From assembly GCF_000017805.1 (NCBI RefSeq), contig NC_009767.1, forward strand, positions 1,736,001 through 1,800,000: 64,000 nt of DNA, in the 5' to 3' direction. A model generated the notes under the pieces. That model was not told where the DNA came from. It made no database searches and worked only from the letters and a program-made list of their open reading frames with translations. Below, piece by piece: positions 1 through 6,778 of the stretch. Both the position numbers and the translations under genes were made by a program. The stretch comes from Roseiflexus castenholzii DSM 13941. GTDB taxonomy: Bacteria; Chloroflexota; Chloroflexia; Chloroflexales; Roseiflexaceae. Positions within the stretch are counted from its first letter, which is position 1, and each line of letters begins with the position of its first letter.

Positions 1-53
1 GAGGTGTGTCGTTTGGTTTCGGGGATGAGGGTCGTAAGTTGATGTTTCATGGT

Positions 54-114
54 CGTGCTGTGTTGTCGTACTCGAATAAACCACGCTACGATCATACTTC
101 GACAACACAGCACG
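54..114. repeat. Perfect 15-bp inverted repeat in the left-edge intergenic stretch
   Basis: The arms CGTGCTGTGTTGTCG (54-68) and CGACAACACAGCACG (100-114) are exact reverse complements separated by 31 bases. The stretch 1-247 holds no convincing gene. The repeat lies beyond the 3' end of the minus-strand sortase operon, but it has no T-tract and a long loop, so it is a poor intrinsic terminator. It could be an operator, an mRNA-end stabiliser or an end of a mobile element. The function is unknown. Confidence 0.6.
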
Positions 115-247
115 CATGATTGCAGAATGTATTCTAAAGATCGTCAAAAGCCGGTTGTTTATGTATATGCATCGTATCTATCGACTGAACGATGTACATT
201 CGTAAGATCGTCATTGAACTGTAATAATTGTGGAGTTTCTGGTATTA

Positions 248-955
248 TCATCTCCCTTCATACACAGCAACCACGATCAATCGTCGCGCATTTGTCTGTT
301 GTTCGGGGATCCAGTCGCCGCTACAGGTGATAAGGGTGGCGATCATCCGGTCGTCAGGCGCCATCGCTCGCACATCGTCGGGTGTTGTTTCGTAGACTGT
401 TTGCACGCGGTAGCGATGCATGTCCGACTCAGTCTGAACCAGAATTTCATCGCCCGGCTGCACTTCGTGCAGACGTTCAAAAGTCGCGTAGGGTCCGCCC
501 ATATGTCCGGTCAACACCATGTTTCCTTGCATGCCGGGGAAGCCGGTGCCGAATATCCAGCCGACGCCGCGGAACTTCGGCAAATGATCGATGTCTGCCA
601 GGGTCACGGGCCAGTTGACATTGATGCGCGGAATGATCAGGCGTTCTGGTGGAAGCGGGTCGGTCGCCGGCATTGGCGTGGCAGACGCTTCCGGCGTGAT
701 CTGTGGGCTGGTTGTCGCACCGGATCCGGCTCCCGCCGTGGCGGCGACCGTCGGGCTGGAGCGGTCCAGTGGAATGCGCTGACCGTCGGTGGTAACCAGC
801 ACACGCTCGGTAGAAGGATTGAGCCGTTCCTGATCGCGCAGCATGTTCATCCAGACCAGATAGACCGCACCAATACCCAGCAGGATGAGCGCAATCGCTG
901 CGATCACCGTCAGGAACGGGCGATAGCGATAATGAAACACAGGAATACCGCTCAT
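248..955 (-). CDS. Sortase (class D/E-like transpeptidase)
   Basis: This 235-residue membrane-anchored cysteine transpeptidase should join surface proteins to the cell envelope or to one another. An N-terminal membrane segment lies at about residues 14-36, followed by a Pro/Thr/Ser-rich linker to about residue 100 and then the sortase beta-barrel. Catalytic candidates are His151 in TGHMGG, Cys211 in TLITCSGDW and Arg224/225 in NARRLIVV, which together fit the sortase family. The start overlaps the stop of the upstream gene by ATGA, so it is translationally coupled at the end of a five-gene operon with glycan biosynthesis genes. The substrate is not evident; no LPxTG-type protein was recognised in the window. 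The family call is firm and the subclass is inferred. Confidence 0.9.
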   Translation of the reverse strand: MSGIPVFHYRYRPFLTVIAAIALILLGIGAVYLVWMNMLRDQERLNPSTERVLVTTDGQRIPLDRSSPTVAATAGAGSGATTSPQITPEASATPMPATDPLPPERLIIPRINVNWPVTLADIDHLPKFRGVGWIFGTGFPGMQGNMVLTGHMGGPYATFERLHEVQPGDEILVQTESDMHRYRVQTVYETTPDDVRAMAPDDRMIATLITCSGDWIPEQQTNARRLIVVAVYEGR

Positions 956-1503
956 TGCTCAAACGCTCCTTTCGCATTGGGGGGACCTGATGTGTTTGGC
1001 AGTTCGGTCATCGTGCGTGTGCCGCGCCCGGCGTTCGTGACGATCAGCACCGGTGAACCTCCTGTGCCAGGAGCACGATACTCACCTTTGACCGCCAGCG
1101 GCACGCCGGCAATCATCATCAGACCATCCCATCCCGGCATCAGTGTGATGCGTTTCGTTGGAAGTTGGTCGATGCTGAAATCGGGATGGTTGAAAGCCGT
1201 CAGTTCGATTGTGAGGCTTCCATCGATTGCCCAACGCTCGAATGCTTCACCATCAACTTCTTCGAGTTCGCCGTCGAGCATGCCGCGAAACGACCACCAG
1301 ACTGCGCCATTGCCGTCCATTGCCCGCCGAACGACATAGGCGCCTGTGATACGATGCCCGGCGCCTTCAACATCCACCAGTATGGTCAACAGTTCAGTTG
1401 GTGGAAGCGTCGTCAGAGTGGGACGTTCCTGCGCCGTCGCGCCGCTCAGCGAGAGGAAGAGCGGTAGCAGCAAGAAGATGCGCATAACCATCCAGTGCTT
1501 CAT
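952..1503 (-). CDS. Secreted or lipoprotein-like hypothetical protein
   Basis: This 183-residue protein has a clear signal peptide at its N-terminus (MRIFLLLPLFLSLSGATAQ), so it is probably exported. I recognise no family. The mature part is mostly beta-type sequence with an acidic patch near residues 75-85. It overlaps the TPR gene upstream and the sortase gene downstream by ATGA at both ends, so the three proteins are probably made together. Its position suggests a partner or substrate of the sortase, but no sorting motif followed by a C-terminal hydrophobic anchor is visible, so a substrate role is unproven. Confidence 0.75.
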   Translation of the reverse strand: MKHWMVMRIFLLLPLFLSLSGATAQERPTLTTLPPTELLTILVDVEGAGHRITGAYVVRRAMDGNGAVWWSFRGMLDGELEEVDGEAFERWAIDGSLTIELTAFNHPDFSIDQLPTKRITLMPGWDGLMMIAGVPLAVKGEYRAPGTGGSPVLIVTNAGRGTRTMTELPNTSGPPNAKGAFEQ

Positions 1504-2507
1504 ACATTCCTCCGAAACCGGTTCATCCAGCGCGCGCCGCCGCGCTGCTGAGGTTGTCGTTCCACCATCGCCTCTGCCGCACCCCGTGTTCGTCGATCGC
1601 CCCCTTGCGCGCGGTACAGCGCGGCGGCGCGCTCGCGGCAGTACTGTGCGCTCTCATCATCGCCAAGGTCTGCCAATACGCGACTGAGCGCCTCCAGACT
1701 GTGCGCCGTCGCCAGGTGCGCGCGCCCCAGGCGATCCTCGCGGATCGCCAGCGCCTGCGCCAGACAGACGCGCGCACTGCGCAGATCGCCGAGCGCTGCC
1801 AGAGTCACGCCCAGATTGTGCAGACTCTGCGCTGTCGCCGGGTCCCGTGTTCCCAGCGTGGCCTCGCGGATCGCCAACGCTTCCTGGAAGTGAAAGCGCG
1901 CCTGGGTATAACGCCCCTGCTCGAACCAGAGCGCGCCGAGGCGGGTGTGGGTCTGCGCCGTTGCAGGATGCGCGCCATGCAGTTCGGACTGCCGCCGCAG
2001 CGCGCGTTGCAGACACATGAGGGCTGCGGTGTATTTGCGCTCGGCGCGCAATGCATCACCCAAACCGCTGAGCGCGCAGGCGATGATCGCACTGTCGCTG
2101 AACACATTGGAACGGTGCGCTGCCAGCACCATCTCATACTGCTGGCGTGCTGCTTCTATCTGCCGTGTCGCAAGCAACAGGTCTCCCAGAGAGCAGCGGA
2201 GCGCGCCAACCCCCGGATGCGCTTCACTGAGTGTTCCGGCGCAGATGTCCGCTACCCGCATCAACAACGCGATAGTCGCATCTGGCGCTGCCTGCGCCTG
2301 CGGCGTGTCCGCCAGGCGCAGGCAGCGATACGCCAGATTCTCGGCAACCGTCGGCGACTCAGCCGCCTGCGCCAGCAGCGTCTCAAGAGGCGCACATATG
2401 ACGGTGTTCTGCGGCTGCACCTCGTCGTCCGATGGCGCTACTGCACCGGCAAGATCGTCTGGTGTCGAGTGCGGCATCTCTGTTATCGTGTCAATTGTCA
2501 TGGGCAT
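1500..2507 (-). CDS. Tetratricopeptide repeat protein, kinesin-light-chain type
   Basis: This 335-residue protein has about five TPR units of roughly 42 residues between residues 95 and 305. They carry the signature LGxLxxxxGxxxxAxxxxxxALxIRE typical of kinesin-light-chain-like TPRs. The N-terminus is acidic and Pro/Thr-rich, and the C-terminus is basic. No signal peptide or membrane segment is seen, so it is probably cytoplasmic. It starts three bases after the stop of the CapD-type gene; a second in-frame ATG two codons downstream is equally possible. It overlaps the next gene by ATGA. A scaffolding role in the glycan/sortase operon is an inference. Confidence 0.85.
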   Translation of the reverse strand: MPMTIDTITEMPHSTPDDLAGAVAPSDDEVQPQNTVICAPLETLLAQAAESPTVAENLAYRCLRLADTPQAQAAPDATIALLMRVADICAGTLSEAHPGVGALRCSLGDLLLATRQIEAARQQYEMVLAAHRSNVFSDSAIIACALSGLGDALRAERKYTAALMCLQRALRRQSELHGAHPATAQTHTRLGALWFEQGRYTQARFHFQEALAIREATLGTRDPATAQSLHNLGVTLAALGDLRSARVCLAQALAIREDRLGRAHLATAHSLEALSRVLADLGDDESAQYCRERAAALYRAQGGDRRTRGAAEAMVERQPQQRGGARWMNRFRRNV

Positions 2508-2510
2508 CCC

Positions 2511-4442
2511 TCATGCCGGTTGCAACGGACGAATCCGCACGGGCTGCGTGGTTCTGTCATTGACCGGTACAGGCGGCAGAAACTCCGGTGGGCAGTATTC
2601 CGGTACAATGTCGCGCAGCAGACGGCGGATGGCGGCATTGTTGCCGGTGCATGCCGTCCGTTCGAGTGAAGTCACGTCGGTGCGTAGCGCGAGCGGAATG
2701 TTGTTGCTGGCGCCTGCCGCGATGAAGATTTTGCTGTGCGCCGTCGGCTGATACTCTTCGCCACGGGCGAACAGTTCTTCAAACAGTTTCTCGCCGGGGC
2801 GCATCCCCGTAAAGCAGATGTCGATGTCGCGCCCGACTTCCAGCCCCGATAGACGGATCATGTCGCGCGCCAGATCGACTACCTTCACCGGTTCGCCCAT
2901 GTCGAGCATAAAGATCTCACCCGTGCGTCCCAGCACCGATGCCTGAAGCACGAGTTGCACGGCTTCGGGAATGGTCATGAAATAGCGCCGCATTTCTGGA
3001 TGGGTGACGGTCACCGGTCCCCCTGCTGCAATCTGGCGCTTGAACGTCAGCACGACACTCCCGCGACTGCCGAGCACATTGCCGAAACGTACCGCCACAA
3101 AAGGACGACCGCTGCGCCGCGCGGCGTCGAGAACGAGCATTTCGGCGATGCGCTTGGTTGCACCCATAACGCTCGTCGGATTGACTGCTTTGTCCGATGA
3201 GATCATCACAAAACGTTCGACGCCGGTTTCGAGCGCGACATCAAGCAGATTGCGCGTTCCAACGACATTGTTACTGATGGCTTCAACCGGATGCGCTTCC
3301 ATGAGCGGGACGTGTTTGTGCGCTGCGGCGTGGAAAACGAGTTCGGGTGCGTGGATGGCAAAAACGGAGCGCAGCCGTTCCAGGTCGCGAATATCGGCGA
3401 TGACCGGTACAATGCAGGGCGATTGATCAAGGTGCGCTTCCGCCAGGCAGTCGAGTTCATTGCAGATCTCGAAAACACTATTCTCGCCGTGTCCGAGAAC
3501 GATGAGATGCGATGGACCGAAGCGCAGCAACTGGCGGCAGAGTTCGCTTCCAATCGAGCCGCCGCCGCCGGTCACCAGCACGCGTCGCCCGGCAACCAGC
3601 CCGCGCACTGCGGCTGTGTCGGTCTGCACCGGCGCGCGGCGGAGCAAGTCTTCGATTTGAATGGTGCGTAGTTTGCTGACGCTGATCGTGCCATCGATCA
3701 GTTCGTGCATGCCGGGCACAATGCGCACGGCAACTCCGACAGACTCACAGATGTGCATGATGTCGCGCACCGCTTTCCCTGGCGCGCCCGGCATGGCGAT
3801 AATGACCTGGCGTACTTTATGTTGCGCTACCAGCGATGGAATGGCATGGCGGTCGCCAAGCACCTCGACGCCGTGCAATCGCAAGCCGCGCTTCGTCGGA
3901 TCGTCATCCAGCAACCCGACAACCTCCATGCCGAGCCTGGGGTTGCGCTGAATCTCTCGCACAATAATGGATGCAGCATCGCCGGCCCCCATGATCAGCA
4001 CAGGCGCAGGTCGGTCGGTGGCGCGGCGGCGGCGCTCGCGCGCTGCGCCGATGCGTACCAGCAATCGTGGAATGCTGACGAGCGATGCGGCGATTGGCGG
4101 AACGATGAATGGAATGGAACGCGGGACTGTCGCTATCACCGGCGTCACAATGTCGAGCAGTGTGAGGAGGATCGCAGTGGCTCCCATTGCCAGCGAGGTT
4201 GCACTGCAGAGCAGCAGCACTTCCTCGAACGAAGCGTAGCGCCAGTAGCGGCGATAGACGCCGAATGCGCGAAATATCAGTGGAGTGACGATGACTGCCA
4301 TCAGGCAGAAGTGCGCACATGCCACCCAGTACGTCTTGAGATCGAACGTTTCGAGGCGCAGCACGAAGCTGACGTAGATTGCCAGCGGCACGAGCAGCAC
4401 ATCGAAGATCAAAAAGTGCCGATTCTTGAGTCGTTGCATCAT
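2511..4442 (-). CDS. CapD/FlaA1-type membrane nucleotide-sugar epimerase/dehydratase
   Basis: This 643-residue enzyme of surface polysaccharide synthesis is probably a UDP-N-acetylhexosamine 4,6-dehydratase. The first ~130 residues hold about four membrane helices. A CoA-binding-like Rossmann domain follows (VLIMGAGDAASI), then the catalytic SDR domain with the NAD motif VTGGGGSIGSELCRQ and the catalytic stretch SSDKAVNPTSVMGATKR. The Met in place of the usual Tyr is normal for FlaA1-type dehydratases. I place the start at 4442 because the ATG overlaps the DegT stop (ATGA); an upstream extension to 4508 would lie wholly inside the DegT gene. It probably supplies the keto-sugar used by the aminotransferase encoded just upstream. 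Confidence 0.93.
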   Translation of the reverse strand: MMQRLKNRHFLIFDVLLVPLAIYVSFVLRLETFDLKTYWVACAHFCLMAVIVTPLIFRAFGVYRRYWRYASFEEVLLLCSATSLAMGATAILLTLLDIVTPVIATVPRSIPFIVPPIAASLVSIPRLLVRIGAARERRRRATDRPAPVLIMGAGDAASIIVREIQRNPRLGMEVVGLLDDDPTKRGLRLHGVEVLGDRHAIPSLVAQHKVRQVIIAMPGAPGKAVRDIMHICESVGVAVRIVPGMHELIDGTISVSKLRTIQIEDLLRRAPVQTDTAAVRGLVAGRRVLVTGGGGSIGSELCRQLLRFGPSHLIVLGHGENSVFEICNELDCLAEAHLDQSPCIVPVIADIRDLERLRSVFAIHAPELVFHAAAHKHVPLMEAHPVEAISNNVVGTRNLLDVALETGVERFVMISSDKAVNPTSVMGATKRIAEMLVLDAARRSGRPFVAVRFGNVLGSRGSVVLTFKRQIAAGGPVTVTHPEMRRYFMTIPEAVQLVLQASVLGRTGEIFMLDMGEPVKVVDLARDMIRLSGLEVGRDIDICFTGMRPGEKLFEELFARGEEYQPTAHSKIFIAAGASNNIPLALRTDVTSLERTACTGNNAAIRRLLRDIVPEYCPPEFLPPVPVNDRTTQPVRIRPLQPA

Positions 4443-5662
4443 CGCTCTATTCCTCCAGGCGCCGAAAGCGGCACACTGCGCTGCACGGCATCGTAGAGCG
4501 CCTCGCACACGACATCGACCTGCGCTTCAGTCATCACACTTGAAAACGGCAGCGCCAGCGAGACCGCTCCCAGATGTTCAGTCACAGGAAACTCGCCGCC
4601 ACGGTAGCCAAACCGCTCGCGGTAGAATGGTTGCAGGTGAATGGGGGTGAAATATGGTCGGCTGGGGATGCCGCGCTCCGCCAGCAGGCGCACGACCGTA
4701 TCGCGCTGAGCAGGCGGCAAAATGCGCACCACGTAGACGAACCACGACATGTGCGTCGTCGTGGGTGCGATGCGTGGCGTTGCGATCAACTCTATGTCCG
4801 TGAGTCGTTCGTTGTACCAGGCCGCAACGCGCGCGCGCTTCGCCAGCAGTGCGTCCAATCGCTGCACCTGCGCCAGACCGAGGGCAGCGCTCAGTTCGTC
4901 GAGGCGGTAGTTGTACCCCAGGCGGGTATGGTTGAGCCAGCCATCGAACACATCGCGCCCCTGGTTGCGCAGGCTACGGAACAGGTGCGCCCACGGCTCG
5001 CGGTTGGTGACGATCATGCCGCCTTCACCGGTGGTGATCTGTTTGTTGGGGTAGAAAGCAAAGACTGCTGCATCGCCGAGCGATCCTGCCGGGCGTCCCT
5101 TGTAGGCTGCGCCAATGGCTTCGCAGGCATCTTCGATCAGCGCCAGATCGTGGTTGCGGGCGGTATCGAGGAGCGGATCCATATCGGCGGGTTGCCCGAA
5201 GGCATGCACCGGCAGCAGCGCACGCAATCGTCCTGCGGAGCGGTGCGCACCGCGCAGCACTGGCGGCAGCCAGCGGTCGGCAGCCACGCCGCCGCGTGTC
5301 AGATCGTCGGCAGCCGAGGCTGCAAGGTGCGGGTCGATATTTCCTGTTGCCGGATCGACATCGACGAACACCGGAATCCCACGCTCATACAGCACGCAGT
5401 TCGCCGAGGCAATGAACGAGAATGGTGTGGTGATCACCAGGTCGCCGTCGCCCACTCCGGCAGCAATCATGCACAGGTGCAACCCGCTGGTGCCTGAATT
5501 GACGCCAACACCCCACGTCACACCGGCAACTGCGGCAGCAGCGCGTTCAAACGCTTCGAGGCGCGGACCAATACTCAGCGTTGGTGTGCGCAGCGTCTCG
5601 ACGACCGCCTGCACTTCCGTATCACCAATATCGGGGGATGACATGGGAATGCGTATCGCCAT
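4439..5662 (-). CDS. DegT/DnrJ/EryC1/StrS-family sugar aminotransferase
   Basis: This 407-residue PLP enzyme transfers an amino group to a nucleotide keto-sugar. The fold-type I features are clear: NSGTSGLHL for phosphate binding, EDACEAIGA with the PLP-contacting Asp, and the Schiff-base lysine in FYPNKQITTGEGG. Its C-terminus has the usual SRPYFTPIHLQPFYRE segment. I choose the ATG at 5662, preceded by AAGGAGAA, over the longer reading from 5725. It is the first gene of the glycan/sortase operon, and its stop overlaps the CapD-type start. The intergenic repeat array lies directly upstream. Confidence 0.95.
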   Translation of the reverse strand: MAIRIPMSSPDIGDTEVQAVVETLRTPTLSIGPRLEAFERAAAAVAGVTWGVGVNSGTSGLHLCMIAAGVGDGDLVITTPFSFIASANCVLYERGIPVFVDVDPATGNIDPHLAASAADDLTRGGVAADRWLPPVLRGAHRSAGRLRALLPVHAFGQPADMDPLLDTARNHDLALIEDACEAIGAAYKGRPAGSLGDAAVFAFYPNKQITTGEGGMIVTNREPWAHLFRSLRNQGRDVFDGWLNHTRLGYNYRLDELSAALGLAQVQRLDALLAKRARVAAWYNERLTDIELIATPRIAPTTTHMSWFVYVVRILPPAQRDTVVRLLAERGIPSRPYFTPIHLQPFYRERFGYRGGEFPVTEHLGAVSLALPFSSVMTEAQVDVVCEALYDAVQRSVPLSAPGGIER

Positions 5663-5802
5663 GACGAATTCTCCTTTCCGCAGCGTATCTCGCTGCTGCT
5701 GAAAGGAGTGTAATGCCGCGATCATCGATGCGCGTCTGCCTGTCGGCTACGCTGGAATACGCTACATGGCGGATTTCACCCGAGGCGAAAGGGGTGAATT
5801 GC

Positions 5803-6320
5803 AGTAGGGGCACGCCTCCGGCGTGCCCCGCGCCGGGGGTGCCCGACGCCGGAGGCACACCGCGCCCCCCGTGGACAGGGACACGTAGTAGTAGGGGCAC
5901 GCCTCAGGCGTGCCCCGCGCCTCCGGCGTGCCCCACGCCGGGGGTGCCCGACGCCGGAGGCACACCGCGCCCCCCGTGGACAGGGACACGTAGTAGTAGG
6001 GGCACGCCTCAGGCGTGCCCCGCGCCTCCGGCGTGCCCCACGCCGGGGGTGCCCGACGCCGGAGGCACACCGCGCCCCCCGTGGACAGGGACACGTAGTA
6101 GTAGGGGCACGCCTCAGGCGTGCCCCGCGCCTCCGGCGTGCCCCACGCCGGGGGTGCCCGACGCCGGAGGCACACCGCGCCCCCCGTGGACAGGGACACG
6201 TAGTAGTAGGGGCACGCCTCAGGCGTGCCCCGCGCCTCCGGCGTGCCCCACGCCGGGGGTGCCCGACGCCGGAGGCACACCGCGCCCCCCGTGGACAGGG
6301 ACACGTAGTAGTAGTAGTAG
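5803..6320. repeat. Five-copy 105-bp GC-rich tandem repeat
   Basis: The landmark GTGGACAGGGACACG recurs at 5871, 5976, 6081, 6186 and 6291, an exact 105-base period. The first unit lacks one internal 19-base segment. Within each unit, GGGGCACGCCTCAGGCGTGCCCC and related palindromes can form very stable hairpins. Copies two to five appear essentially identical, which implies recent expansion or gene conversion. Long open frames across it on both strands are by-products of the period being a multiple of three. I see no gene here. Confidence 0.95.
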
Positions 6321-6775
6321 GGGCACGCCTCCGGCGTGCCCCGCGCCTCCGGCGTGCCCCGCGCCTCCGGCGTGCCCCGCGCCTCCGGCGTGCCCCGCGC
6401 CTCCGGCGTGCCCCGCGCCTCCGGCGTGCCCCACGCCTCCGGCGTGCCCCGCGCCTCCGGCGTGCCCCACGCCTCCGGCGTGCCCCGCGCCTCCGGCGTG
6501 CCCCGCGCCGGGGGTGCCCGACGCCTCCGGCGTGCCCCGCGCCTCCGGCGTGCCCCACGCCTCCGGCGTGCCCCGCGCCTCCGGCGTGCCCCGCGCCGGG
6601 GGTGCCCGACGCCTCCGGCGTGCCCCGCGCCGGGGGTGCCCGACGCCTCCGGCGTGCCCCGCGCCTCCGGCATACCCCGCGCCTCCGGCGTGCCCCACGC
6701 CTCCGGCGTGCCCCGCGCCTCCGGCATACCCCACGCCTCCGGCGTGCCCCACGCCTCCGGCGTACCCCAAGCCGG
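6321..6775. repeat. 19-bp CGCGCCTCCGGCGTGCCCC tandem array (about two dozen units)
   Basis: This array continues directly from the 105-base one and uses one of its sub-units. About 22 copies of a 19-base unit carry small variants (CGCGCC/CACGCC, GTGCCCC/ATACCCC) and are interrupted three times by GGGGGTGCCCGAC segments. It ends four bases before the stop codon of the VWA gene on the minus strand. The unit is a near-palindrome, so the transcript could fold into a chain of hairpins between the VWA gene and the DegT operon, both read leftward. There are no unique spacers, so it is not a CRISPR array. Confidence 0.93.
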
Positions 6776-6778
6776 AGA

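Noticed and set aside
230..1339. 369-residue plus-strand frame
   Set aside because: It lies opposite the sortase and secreted protein genes and has no recognisable content.
5803..6775. CRISPR array
   Set aside because: Units are directly adjacent, with no unique spacers and no cas genes nearby.
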